Assembly: GCF_030272615.1 (NCBI RefSeq)
Contig: NC_081409.1
Span: 525,830,475-525,894,474 of the forward strand
Length of the DNA: 64,000 nucleotides
Source of the DNA: Cryptomeria japonica
Lineage: Eukaryota; Streptophyta; Pinopsida; Cupressales; Cupressaceae
Reading direction: 5' to 3'
This document shows positions 48,201-58,795 of the stretch, piece after piece. Both the position numbers and the translations under genes were made by a program. The notes beneath the pieces were generated by a model. The model was not told the origin of the DNA, made no database searches, and was given only the letters and a program-made list of their open reading frames with translations. Numbering within the stretch: the first letter of the stretch is position 1; each line of letters opens with the position of its first letter.

Positions 48201-49452
48201 AAGCAAAATTTTCTTCAGTCAACAAAGATTTAAAAAACCTGACAGCCTCAGAGGCAATATCCTTCTCCTCAGAAAGAAATACCCCATAAGAATCTTGAAT
48301 ACAAGAAATCCTACTCTTCTGACGTTTTATTTTGGTAGATGAATGCAGAAATTTAGTGTTCCTATCTCCTTCAACAAGCCATAAATCCCTATATTTTTGC
48401 CGCCAATAGATTTCTTCATGAGAAAGAACTTCCTCAAGCTAAGAATTTAACAATTTGTGCTTAGCAAAGGCAGCAAACTCCATCCCAATATTCATAACCA
48501 TAGTATTTAAGGCTTCAAGCTCCTTTTGAATTCTAGATTTTTGAGAAAAAAATATGTTTAAAATGCAAGACATTCCAGGACTTTATCTTTTCTTTAATAA
48601 ATGAAAGCTTTTTGACAAAATGAAACATTCTAGTTCTAGAAATAAAAGGGGTCGAGGTCCACCAAGATTCCAAGAGCATGAGAAAAGAATGATCTCTAAA
48701 CCACATAGGCTCAAATTTAAATGAATTTTTCTAGGAGCCCTATCATCTAAAATAGACAACATAATTGGGAAATGATCAAAGCCTGAATTAGGCAAAACCA
48801 TAGAAACAACATTCACATCCGAAGAAATCCAATTTTCAGAAATCAAAAACCAATCAAGTCTTTCTGCAATTTGTGAAAAATCTTTCCTCATGTTAGTCCA
48901 AGTAAAAGGACCATTTAGATTTTTACAATCCAACAAACAATTATTGTAAATGAAAGTAGTAAAATCAACCACAATACGTTTATTCGGTAAAATGCCCCCA
49001 ATTTTATCATCCTCACAAGAAATAGCATTAAAATCTCCACCAAAATTCACAAACTTCCTCTGAAGGGGGGAGGAGATAACAGTTAAAGAATCCCAGAGAG
49101 CTCTTTTCCCCAAGATAGACATTGGACCATAAACATTAAATAACCAGAATTTAACATTAGAAACCTTGCTTTTTACCAACGCCAACATCCAAAAAGGAGC
49201 AGAAAAAACCAGAGATAATTCAATAGAAACATCATTCCAAAGAAACGCTAAACCTCTAAAAGCCCCCGCAGAGGGAGAAACACAAAATCTCCAAGTCTTC
49301 CAATTAGAAAACAAAAACCCAGCACCTTGCACACTTAATTTAGTTTCTTGCAACATAAGAACATCACACTTCATTAAGTCCAACTGTGACTTAATCAAGT
49401 GTCTCTTGTTAGGGGTGTTTAAGCCCCTAACATTCCAAGAACTAACCTTCAT
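45218..49452 (-). pseudogene. LINE-3 ORF2: endonuclease, reverse transcriptase, RNase H
   Basis: The start is ATG at 49452 (MKVSSWNVRGLN). The endonuclease domain is clean for 289 codons, with LQETK, NVYGP, GGDFNAI and SGFDHFPI. RT spans about 48230-46970, with DKAPGLD, RPIALCNTLYK and GLRQGDPVSCFLF. The catalytic box reads FVND where FADD is usual, so one catalytic Asp is replaced by Asn. The K.DM.KSYERVSC block is also altered. A zf-RVT region (C..C...LADHLFLHC) lies near 46130. RNase H, at about 45670-45220, keeps NFDGASRGNP, IEGDSL and ADFLANKA. The stop is at 45218-45220. Frameshifts fall near 48690, 46965 and 46600. It cannot be active as it stands. Confidence 0.85.
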
Positions 49453-49586
49453 TGTCCTTGAGGGGAGGCATTATCTCCCCTCTTTTCAATAGAATCACCA
49501 AAAACGCCCCTAACATTCCAAGAAATAACCTTCATTGTCCTTGAGGGGAGGCATTATCTCCCCTCTTTTCAATAGAATCACCAAAA
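49421..49586. repeat. 83-bp tandem duplication covering the LINE-3 ORF2 start
   Basis: Two adjacent copies of an ~83-bp unit give two ORF2-type starts, ATG at 49452 and at 49535 on the minus strand. Both are followed by codons for MKV.SWNVRG. The unit length is not a multiple of three, so the upstream copy runs out of frame. Confidence 0.85.
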
Positions 49587-49612
49587 CCAACTTTACCCAC
49601 CCCAAAAGATGC

Positions 49613-51371
49613 CTAAAGACTACGTTTGGAAGCAAGTGACCTTGTAAAAGGAGGACTAAACTTTGTTTTTCTTTTCATAGAACCAAAACCCGGGCTCAAA
49701 AGAGTAGACTGAATTCCAACATCTATTTCCAACTGAGTATAAAACGCCTTTGGCTTCCTACCCCACTTCGCAGGAGAAGGTAAAGGAGAGGAAGGAGACA
49801 AAGGAGTTTGAACCAAAGGCTTGTTAATTACAGGATCAAATTCGACCCTATTGACCCTGTTAATTTCGAAAGGATTGCAATTCGGGGGGATAAACAAGGA
49901 ATAATTCAAATTAATCAAGTCTTGATCAATCGCATCAACCACCTTATCAGTAACATCATTATTTAAAGTGATATTATGTTTAGAAACAAGCCTCTGAACT
50001 TGAGAAATTAAACCCTCATCCAGAGCAAGAAAAGGCAACTCAAACCCATGAACCAAAGGGTCCGACTCCCCCTGAGGCAATCCACCCCCAATTCCTTAGG
50101 TAGGTTTAGAAAAATTCATAATCACTCCCCCTTCATTAGGGATCCCTAGGTGAGAATCTAATCCAACAGGAACATTAGCTTTCTGCAAAACATCCTCCAC
50201 AGGGAGAGATGCACCCCCAAGGGGGACAAATTTCTCCTGAATAGAAACCCCTATAGGATTGTTTAACTTTGACAGGCAAACAGGGTGGGAATAAAGGTGC
50301 CTTCAATTTTCATGGCCGAAACAAGAATCAAGGTTATCAACGTCTTTATTAGTAGATTTTGAGGGCCGAACCACCTTTTCACGAAAAGACAAACCTTTAA
50401 GGGTAGCAAATAAAGGAGAATCCATAACCACGAATGACTTGACAAACTAGTCAGAATCACGAACAATGCTCTATCGCCAAATCCCATCAATAGACTTTAA
50501 ATTACAATTACAAGGAACCACAAAGGATGAGGTAAGTAACACACAAATTTCAACCCTAAAAACCCTATCCTCAAATACCGATGCGAATGAATAAACTTTC
50601 CAAAGGAATCCCCAATTCTTTGTAAAGTATCGGGATCAAAAAATTCATATAGAAGCCCAGGAAGTGAAAACCAAGTAGGGATAGTTTCAACAATACCTTG
50701 AGAAGTTAAGAAAAAAGGTTTCCAACTCTCTACAAAAACTAAATTATGACCAAACAAAAAAATGACTTTTCAAGGGCCTTCTGTTTAGCACCCTCAGAAT
50801 CAAAGATAATAATGAAAGAGCTCGAAGAGAGAACCTGAAAATAAAGCGTACCATACCAGAGTAAATGAATCTTATGGTGAAGCTTTGAGAGCAAAATATT
50901 ATCACCCCAAACCTAACTTAATATAGCCAAAGAATGCAAATCCCTAGCTTTCTTGTCGAATGGGGCTTTAGTCGCAAAGATACAGGGAATCGACAACCAT
51001 ACCTTATCCACCGAATTCTCCTTACCCAAAGGCTTGTCCTTATCAAGAGTTATTGTAGTAGCCAAAGATGGTCGTAAAACCCCTGTGGAATTTTCAACAG
51101 TCGCCTTGCCGGAGCCCGCAACATTTTTAGGGTTATTTCCAGGCCCCACATTTCATCGAAAATTTGAAGGTGAGTCCTAAGAGGATTTTCGGTTAGGACT
51201 TGCGACTTTCCTCTTTCGCGGATGAAAAAAACCCTTGAAGTAATTAGACCTCAACCACCTACTATCCTTGCGACGCCATTCTTTCTTCTCCAAAGCAAGC
51301 ACATCAACCCACTTCCCATTCCGAAACACCCATTGAGGAATATGATCACCTTGCAGACCAAAGGGATCCAA
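49613..51371 (-). pseudogene. LINE-3 ORF1: DUF4283 protein, decayed
   Basis: The start is ATG at 51371 (MDPFGLQGDHIPQW). The frame breaks repeatedly: pieces at 51177-51371, 50913-51149, 50497-50757 and 49613-50080. The third piece carries the DUF4283-like block LFGHNLVFVESWKPFF...TWFSLPGLLYEFF. The last piece is a Pro/Ser-rich tail ending at 49613. No CCHC zinc knuckle is seen, unlike LINE-1 ORF1. It is about 586 codons if joined, and its role would be RNA binding in the LINE particle. Confidence 0.6.
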
Positions 51372-51520
51372 GGGAGGAAGAGGATCGTCAAGGGCATCTT
51401 CGCCCCAGCTTGAATTTCACATCCGAACACTAGACTGTGAAATGTTGATTGATAGTTGAACTGTTGATTTGGAGGTGGAACTGAATAGATTGAATTGTTA
51501 ATTGTGTTAACTAATTTAAT

Positions 51521-53639
51521 TGTTAATAATTTTTACTATATTGATATTTTTAAATATGAAAAGATACTTTAACATAATTTTAATTTATTTAAGTAATTAA
51601 ATTTTAGAAACATTGTAGAATTGAAAATATAAAAACATCTGTATTCCCATTCATTAATTTTTTTATATCTTAGAAATAAATCTTTCAAAGAAATTTCAAA
51701 AAAAAAATTATTACTATCTTCATATTTATAAGTAGAAAAAGATAATTCTTATATAATCTCAATTTATTTTAAATAATTAGATTATAGAAACATCACGGAA
51801 TTGATAATTAAATTATAGAAACATCATGGAATTAAGAATTGAATGTAAAGGAAACAAACATATATTTTAATATTAATTTTGATATTATATTGATATTTAT
51901 AAATATGGAAAAATACTTTTGACATAATTCTGTAATTTCTTTCAGAAACGTAATGGAATTGAGAATTGAAAACACTTAATTATTTTTTAGCATTGGCATG
52001 AAGATAATAGCTTTCCAATTAAAATAATTTCAATTTTTTTATTGAAAGAATCAATGATGATATTTTAACATAAATTTACCCAAAAAAGTTGTATTTTTTA
52101 TGTTTTACGTGTGCAAAAAGTTGTATTCCTTGTTGTCTAGATGTTGATATGTTGATTGAAGGTGAAAGTGATCATTATCAATAAAATTTATAAAATCAAC
52201 ATTATCATCTATTATTTCTTCAAATTCAAGATTACTACCAATTACATCTACAAAATCAGAATTTCCATCCAAGTTTCTCAATCTTTCCATAATCATGCAT
52301 ATAACAAGACCTAATTAAAAGTTAGAGATTTGTCTACTTGAAGATAATCTTTTTTGCAACTATACATAAACAAAGACTTGATTAAAGATTGTGATGAGAT
52401 AATTCACTCAGTAAAATCTATCTGTCCTTGTCTAGATTGCATTGTGAATTTGCAACCTTAACTTAAAGGATAATATATAAGACAAATTATTTAATCAAAT
52501 GAAGTTTACCACTTTCCTCAAGAAACTCTACCTATAAGATATACTATACTAGCATATATACCTTAAACTTTAATTTAATCTAAATAAAATACACCAAGAG
52601 ATATCCTTCTCGAGGTGCCTATTTGACTCTACGGTGTAATTTTATTAAAATTAAAATAGGCACCTCAAGAAGGATATCTCTCGACGCATTTTATATAGAT
52701 TAAATTAAAATTTAAGGTATATATGCTAGTGGCAGTCGCGCGACGCAACATGGAAAACATAAAATAAACCAATATATAATTATATAGTATCTTTTTATTT
52801 AAATAAATTAAATTATAATATTATTATGTGGAGATATGTGAAATTTATATATCTATTTAGACTATTTTAAATAATATATGTGTTGCAAGATCAAAGCAAA
52901 TACTAAAATCTAAGATATATTAAAATTTATTTAATGGCAAGTATTATGGTTATGGTTAGCATTAGGGTTAAGGTTAGTGTTATGGTCGAGGAAAAGGTTT
53001 ACATCATGGTTTGGGTTAGGGTTATGATAATGGTTAGGGTTTACATCATGGTTAGGGTTAGCATCAATGTTAGGTTTAGGTTCTGGTTTAGGATTATGGT
53101 TAGGGTTAGGGTTTAGTGTCAAGGATATAATTAGGGTTAGGGTTATAATTTTAACTGGGGTTATTTTTAGGATTGGGATTTGGTTCATGGTTATGTTTTG
53201 GATCACAGTTAAGGTTAGTATTATGGTCAGGATTAAGGTTTACATCATGGTTAGGGTTATGATTAGGGTTAGTGTTTAAGGTTATGGTTATGACAATGGT
53301 TAAGGTGTATATCATTGTCAGGGTTAGCATCAAGGTTAGGGTTTGATTTTGTTTTAGGATTATGGTTAGGGTTAGGGTATACAAAATCTTATGTCTAGGA
53401 TTATGCTTAGGGTTAGTATTTAGCGTTAAGGTTAGTTTATGGTTAGGATATAGTGTTAGGGTTATAGTTATGTTTACAGTTTACATCAAAGTTAGGGTTA
53501 GAATAAGGGTTATGGTTCACTTACATTAAGGTTAGGATTCAATTACTATTAAAGTTCAATTACGATTAAGGTTTGGGGTAGATTAAGGTTAGGAATAGAT
53601 TAGGATTAAAGTTCAATTTGGGTTAGAGTTAAGTTTAGG
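51521..53639. repeat. AT-rich and telomere-like repeat domain, right part
   Basis: 51521-52020 repeats AT-rich units (ACTATATTGATATTT, ATCATGGAATTAAGAATTGAATG) seen also at 42700-43490. 52934-53639 is a dense, degenerate array of GGTTAGGGTTA hexamer-like units with variants GGTTATGG, GGTTAAGG and GTTTACATCATGG. No gene: the open frames within are repeat translations. This looks like interstitial telomere-derived or subtelomere-like satellite. Plant telomeres are usually TTTAGGG, but the units here are mostly TTAGGG-like. Confidence 0.7.
52549..52729. repeat. Hairpin-forming inverted repeat, 76-bp arms
   Basis: Left arm 52549-52624 and right arm 52654-52729, about 69 of 76 positions complementary, with a 29-base loop. 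Arm ends CTAGC...GCTAG. Could be a foldback or MITE-type element, or a small-RNA-generating hairpin. A 10-base palindrome, GTCGCGCGAC, follows at about 52735. Confidence 0.85.
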
Positions 53640-54720
53640 CACTACTGTATTCGACTCCAATTTCCAATGAATGTTTGGTGACATAGCGACGAAATATTAT
53701 CTAATTACCGACGAAACCTTGGTTTGAATTTTGTCGATGGAATTTCATCAATGTAACGACATTTCCTTTTTTTGTCGGTCAACGGAAAGGGAAAAAATTT
53801 CGGTGTTCGTCGCAAATTTTCGTCCATCTATTGACAAAAAAAACCACAGAGCGTTGAAAAATGTCTGTTTGAAATCATCGAAAATACATCGAACTATCAT
53901 CTATTTTTCGATGAGGTGGAGCAAACTTTCATTGTCATTTCGACGAAATCAACGTCGCATGTACAACAACCTCGTCGGAAATGTTTTTGGTTCGTCGGGC
54001 TCTGTATGTTGAAGGTTGGATGACAATAAATGATCAGAATAACTTTTAGAAACATTGTACCCCTTTTAAGTTATCCCAACAGTATTAGCGTGGTCGATGA
54101 GTTGTTGTTCGGGATAGCTATTACGATTCTATGTTTTCGGAATTGACTTGTGTTGTCAGGATAAATATTTTGATAGAACTATCCTTTTGGTGACCAATAT
54201 AGCTATGCCAAAAAGTTCATCTTTGAGGAAGTTTTTTATCGGTTTAAGATATGCTAATATCTATTTTGGTCGAAGTTGCGACAAAACAGGACAGTTTAAA
54301 AAAAAAACCGATCAAAAATAATTTTAGTGGAAGCATATCAGGATAATTTACCGATGGTTAGTTTTTGGCTCGACAAGATTTATCGAGATAGCTTAGCTGA
54401 TGGCCAGGAGATCGAAATAGTTTCTATTGTCAATTGAAAGTTTTTTGTACTATTCTGATACTATAAATCTAGCCGATGAGTCTTGATCGGTATAGCTATG
54501 TCGATAGTGTTCCGAGGTGCATTTTCAGAATAAGTCTATATTATCGGTTTATCCTTTTCATGCAATTCTGATAGTGTTGGGGATTTTGATGGCATTGCGT
54601 TTCAGGATACCAATGCCAATAGAGGAGAATTGACAATATGTCATCAGAATGACTTATACTATCATTTTAGCAGGTTTTTGTTATGCCAATAGTGTAATAG
54701 TACATTGCCACATGATGGAA
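53640..54720. mobile_element. CACTA (En/Spm) element terminus and subterminal region
   Basis: CACTACTGTA begins at 53640 after AGG (53637-53639, a possible 3-bp target duplication), at the edge of the telomere-like array. The following ~300 bases are crowded with CGACGAAA/TTTCGTC motifs, and further on with ATAGCTAT-type motifs, in the manner of CACTA subterminal repeats that bind transposase. No matching right terminus was found inside the window. It may lie to the right of 64000 or have been lost. Confidence 0.55.
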
Positions 54721-55194
54721 GCTACACGGAACATCATTAATTTGTAGTAATAGGATAATGTAATGAAATAAACAACTTAGTGCTTAGCAATTAAGAATCA
54801 AAAGTAGAGAGTCAAAAGTATCAGAGCATTTATATGCACATCAAGATAACATGAATAATGAATATTGATATCAGAAATACATAAAGTTGCTGAATCATAT
54901 GACAGTTGGTCATCATGTTACCAAAACTCCATTTCCTTATACTTCCTCCTTTTGAAATTGTATTCTAATGAATGGAAAGATATTTATCAACATTCCCTGT
55001 TATATATAAGACTATTTGAAACCAAATAACATTATATCCTTGGAGTATTGTTGTCACAGAGATCTAAAACATGAAGGAAAATGACAAATTTTATTAGTTT
55101 TCATTGTCGAATCTCCTTACAAACCTCCACACCTACCATCTCTCGATGGAATCATGTTAAATATACCTTCATAGACTATCCCCATACCCAATAA

Positions 55195-55345
55195 TATAAC
55201 ATTAATCATTCATTCATCCATTCATAACATATGACATTCATTCATTCATCCATTAATAACATATAAAATTCATTCATTAACATATAACATTCATTCATTA
55301 ACATATTTGCATTCATTCATTAACATATAACATTGATTCTTTCAA
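55195..55345. repeat. CATT-rich minisatellite
   Basis: Units of (CATTCATTCATT) followed by AACATATAA, repeated four to five times with variation. Noncoding. 54721-55194 around it holds no recognisable gene. Confidence 0.75.
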
Positions 55346-55670
55346 TTTTTACATATTATCAAAATTATGGTTGTCAAAAATATCAGTTTTTAACATTCAT
55401 TAACATATTATCAAAAATATGGTTGTCATAATATGATTACAATCTCTTTTTTTGTTTCTTTTTTGGAGCTAAATAAAGAAGAATTGGAGTATCATTTTCT
55501 AAATAATTTGTCCCCCCTTCAGTTGTTTTGCCCTCTACTCGTGATCTTACTGTATGCCTAGTCGTGTACTCACAACATGGACACTATTGCAAGGGGGGTT
55601 TGCTGCAATAACAAAGAAATGTTTAATTGATACGTTTTATTATTATTGTTACAATTATTTCAATAATTAA

Positions 55671-56190
55671 AATAACATTAGGGTGGTTCTCTTTACTTGA
55701 TGGGGCCACATCATGTTTCTGATCTTGTCTTATAGCCTCATGCTCAACATGTTGAACACCCTCTAAATCCTCTAGAGTTGAAGCATGAAATGTTAGTTTA
55801 CTTAATATACAAATTATAATTAAATATATATGTTTAAAATAACATTAGAGTGGTGCTCTTTACCTATTGGGCCCACATCATGTTCCTAATCTTGTCTTAT
55901 AGCCTCATGCTCAACATGTTGAACACCCTCTAAATCCTCTAGAGTTGAAACATGAAAGGAAACATTAATTAATACACCAATTGTAATTAAATATATATGT
56001 TTAAAATAACATTAGAGTGGTTCTCTTTACCTATTGGGCCCATATCATGTTCTTAATCTTGTCTTATAGCCCCATGCTCAACATGTTGAACACCCTCTAA
56101 ATCCTCCGGAGTTGAAACATGAAAGGTTATATTAATTAAAACACCAATTGCAATTAAATATATATGTTAAAAATAACATTAGAGTGGTCC
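55671..56190 (-). repeat. Tandem 167-bp units, each carrying one 75-bp exon (copies 1-3 and start of 4)
   Basis: Units start near 55671, 55837, 56004 and 56171. The fourth is split by LINE-2 and continues at 58655-58795. On the minus strand each has ..CTCTAG, then a 75-nt exon (EDLEGVQHVEHEAIRQDQ...), then GTAAAG. The exon length is a multiple of three. Copies 2 and 3 have mutated CAG/CAA to TAG and TAA at the same codon. Copies 1 and 4 keep Gln. Confidence 0.8.
56175..56190. repeat. Target site duplication, left copy (LINE-2)
   Basis: AACATTAGAGTGGTCC, identical to 58639-58654. Confidence 0.85.
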
Positions 56191-56199
56191 TTGTGGGGG

Positions 56200-56539
56200 A
56201 GTGTTGTGAGATCATAATGACAATCTTGTTTCAGCGGTGGTGCTCCCCTTGGTAATTCAGACTAACCACCTTGTTGAAGCCATAGGAGCATACCAAGGAC
56301 TCAATTTAGCTAGAAAACATAACTACAAGCTTGTGTGGGTGGAGGGTGATTCCAAAAATATTATTAACTATCTTAAAGGTATGAAGCCCTCTTGGAATGT
56401 CGAAGTCTGGATTAATAAGGCTAGGTCAATTATTAACTCTTTTGATCAATTTTTTGTATCCCATGTTTTTAGGGATTCCAACTGTGTGGCCAACTACTTA
56501 GCTAATAAGGGAGTGAGAAGTACTTGCCAAATCAGCTGA
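56200..56539 (+). pseudogene. LINE-2 ORF2 remnant: RNase H C-terminal end
   Basis: The plus frame reads NLVSAVVLPLVIQTNHLVEA, then VEGDSKNIINYLKG and HVFRDSNCVANYLANKG, ending at a stop at 56539. This is the C-terminal two thirds of a plant LINE RNase H domain. The first catalytic block (DGA..GNPG) was lost by 5' truncation. It corresponds to about 8600-8950 in LINE-1. Confidence 0.85.
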
Positions 56540-56811
56540 ACCAATGAGGATAAATCAAACACTGAACTCTATATGCTTTCTCTTCATGATAGAAGTCGAG
56601 GTAGCTAATTTTATGAGTACTTTTGCCATCATAACTAGATATGTATTTAGAAAGATTGGCGCCTTCCCACATATGGCATTTGTTTATAGTGGTTTCATGT
56701 CATTATTGCAGAATTAATTCGCATGCTTTGTGGGTTGATATTGGCTTCATTTGGGATTTTTTTCTCAGTCTGAAAGTTGTAAGTTTCTTTAGTCACAGAG
56801 TGAAGAGAAGA

Positions 56812-58405
56812 ATGGGTGGGGCTAGGAAGAGAATTGAACCTCCAAGCTGTGTGCGGCTCAAGAAGGACAAGAAAATATGGAGGCTCCTAGAGAAAGGGGG
56901 TGTCACTCCATATATTGAGAGGTTACAGGGAAGAAATAAGGATGTGATGGCCTATTTCAAGAAGCATTGGAAAGATGGCACTATCACTCTGCATGGGTGC
57001 AAGGTGCTAATTGATGAGAGTTTGATTACATAGGTCACTAGCCTCTCGGCTGATGGGATGAAATATTACAGGGACAAAAAACTATACAGAGATGGCGGTG
57101 CAAAACTTCCCTAAAAATGAAGAGGAGAGGGCCATGATGATGAAGAGAATGGTGAGCTACTACGACATCTTTGTCATCAAGGAATTATGGGTGAAACTCC
57201 TCAAGGTAATTATGGAATATTTCACTCTTGATGGTCAGTTCAATAGGGTTTATGGTTATCATTTTGTGTTTTTGAATCACTTCCCTCATGGCCTCAAGGT
57301 ATCCCTTCCTTTTTATGTGATGTCTGCCTTGACGACTAATTTTAGGGACCCTAAAAAGAACCCTATCAAGTTCCCTATCCTCCATGAAGGGATTTTGGTG
57401 CTTATTGACTCCCATTTTTGTGCCCTCCTTGCCTTGTCTGATTATATCCCTACTTCTTCTAAGGATGACACTAGTGGTGGTGAGTTGGGAGGTGAGGATT
57501 CCAACTTAGACTCTGAGGTGGATTCTTCTCCCCCTCATAAAAAAGCCAAATCTGAGATTTCTCTGAAGGCTAAATCTTTTGTGGGTAAGGGTAAGAATGT
57601 GTGGAAGTAGTTGGTTGTTTCTTCCTCATTCGCTTTGGCTGGAAAGGATTCCCCTCTGTCTAGTGGTAATAAGGCTAATTATGAGGGCTTCGTGGGAGGT
57701 AATAGGGCTTGCATGAAGCCTGACAGCTAGAACCTTGAGAAGCCCCCTTCGTTGCTTCCGCAGGAAACCACTAGGGACCATGCGAAGAATGTGGAGCTGA
57801 GTGATAAGAGGGATGACTATGAGAATGTTCTAGGAATGGCCAGGGACCATGCCATTGATACTTTCAACATGTTTAAGTGGCTCTTTCATGAGCTTATAGA
57901 GGTCAAACTCAACCAAAGGGCTTTGGGTAGGATGGAATCTATTCATGTGGTCATTTCTCAGGAAAATCAAAAATATAACGAGCAATGGACGGAAGAGGAA
58001 AAGAAATCAGTGGTGGAAGGCATCAATAGAGTTGTTGAGGACATTGATTAGATGCAAAAAATAGTTGAGGATAGGCTCACCCATGTGGAAGAAAACTATA
58101 AGAAAATTCAAGCCACTCTCATGACAATTATGGTCAATAGTCACAAGATTGTCAAACAGATTGCGGAAGCCATGAATGCCATGGTGAATAATTTTGACAA
58201 AGTCCAATAGGAGAAGGTTCTGATCAATATTGGTGATGATAATGTGAAGAGTCAAGCTGATCAAGGCCCTTACAAGTGGACCCGGGGCAACATGAAGAAA
58301 AAAGCTACGACTTAGAGCATGGATTACAAAGAGATGATGATGGTTGCTGACAAGATGAGCCTATTGGAGGTTGAGTTCGTTGAGACCCTTAAGAGCCTCA
58401 TGTAA
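56812..58405 (+). pseudogene. LINE-2 ORF3: accessory protein (~531 codons)
   Basis: ATG at 56812 (MGGARKRIEPPSC) to TAA at 58403-58405. One frameshift lies near 57075 and stops occur at about 57031, 57608, 57728 and 58049. The N-terminal ~190 residues match LINE-1 ORF3 (EPP.C, W.....TL.G, IDE.L...VT.L, MEYFTLDGQF, YHF..LNHFPHGLKVSLPFY). A Ser/Asp-rich acidic linker follows (DSEVDSSPPHKKAK), then long helical, coiled-coil-like stretches (about 57750-58210). A final helix (EMMMVADKMSLLEVEF) resembles the end of LINE-1 ORF3. It starts 270 bases after the RNase H stop, the same spacing as in LINE-1. Function unknown. Confidence 0.7.
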
Positions 58406-58638
58406 TTGTGATGTCTTTTTTGTGTTTCTATGGTTTTGTGTTTTGTGTTCTGGTTCTTTGCTGGTCTTTTGTCTATCCATTTGAGCGTTTGTTGGTTTCT
58501 TGGTTGCTCTATGTATCGTCCTATCTTTTGCAGTCTATTTTGTTTTGAATCTTCTAATTCTTTGATTCTAAGCCTTTTATAATTTTCTATGTAAAGGGTT
58601 TTAGGCCCCCTTCAAAACCTTTTTTTTCCTTAATCCAA

Positions 58639-58654
58639 AACATTAGAGTGGTCC
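58639..58654. repeat. Target site duplication, right copy (LINE-2)
   Basis: AACATTAGAGTGGTCC, directly after the LINE-2 tail. Confidence 0.85.
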
Positions 58655-58795
58655 TCTTTACCTGATGGGGCCACATCATGTTCTTGATCTTGTCTAGCAT
58701 GTTCATGCTCAACATGTTGATCATGCTCTACAAGCTCTAAAGTTGAAACATGAAATTTTACATTAATTAATACACCAATTGCAATTAAATATGTT
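58655..58795 (-). repeat. Rest of the fourth 167-bp exon unit
   Basis: Continues the unit started at 56171. The exon reads ELVEHDQHVEHEHARQDQ on the minus strand, with Gln retained, so this copy has no stop at the codon mutated in copies 2 and 3. Confidence 0.75.

Larger units (their letters stand above)
43490..51520 (-). mobile_element. LINE-3: third L1-type LINE, about 8 kb
   Basis: Right to left: a short leader (51372-51520), ORF1 (DUF4283), ORF2 (endonuclease, RT, RNase H), and a 1.7-kb 3' region ending near an A/T-rich tail at about 43490-43500. It inserted into the AT-rich repeat domain, whose phrases continue on both sides. The flanks (GATAACTTTTTT on the left, TAATAATTTTTA on the right) resemble a diverged target duplication, but boundaries are approximate. 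It belongs to a different LINE subfamily from LINE-1 and LINE-2, judging by ORF2 sequence. Confidence 0.75.
56191..58640 (+). mobile_element. LINE-2: 5'-truncated LINE with RNase H end and ORF3
   Basis: It is flanked by a perfect 16-bp target duplication (56175-56190 and 58639-58654). The 5' end is truncated inside the RNase H domain. The 3' tail (GGGTTTTAGGCCCCC..., CCTTAATCCAAAA) closely matches that of LINE-1, so both belong to one family. It interrupts the fourth 167-bp exon repeat of the CACTA-type gene. Confidence 0.9.

Noticed and set aside
52931-53384. Open frames on both strands, 60-91 codons
   Set aside because: They translate degenerate TTAGGG-like repeats into low-complexity V/M/R or P/N strings. 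They are not genes.
52934-53639. True chromosome end (functional telomere)
   Set aside because: The units are degenerate and are flanked on both sides by kilobases of other sequence. It is interstitial.
53640-54012. 93-codon plus-strand frame at the CACTA end
   Set aside because: It lies within the CGACGAAA-type subterminal repeats, has no similarity and contains no start context of note.
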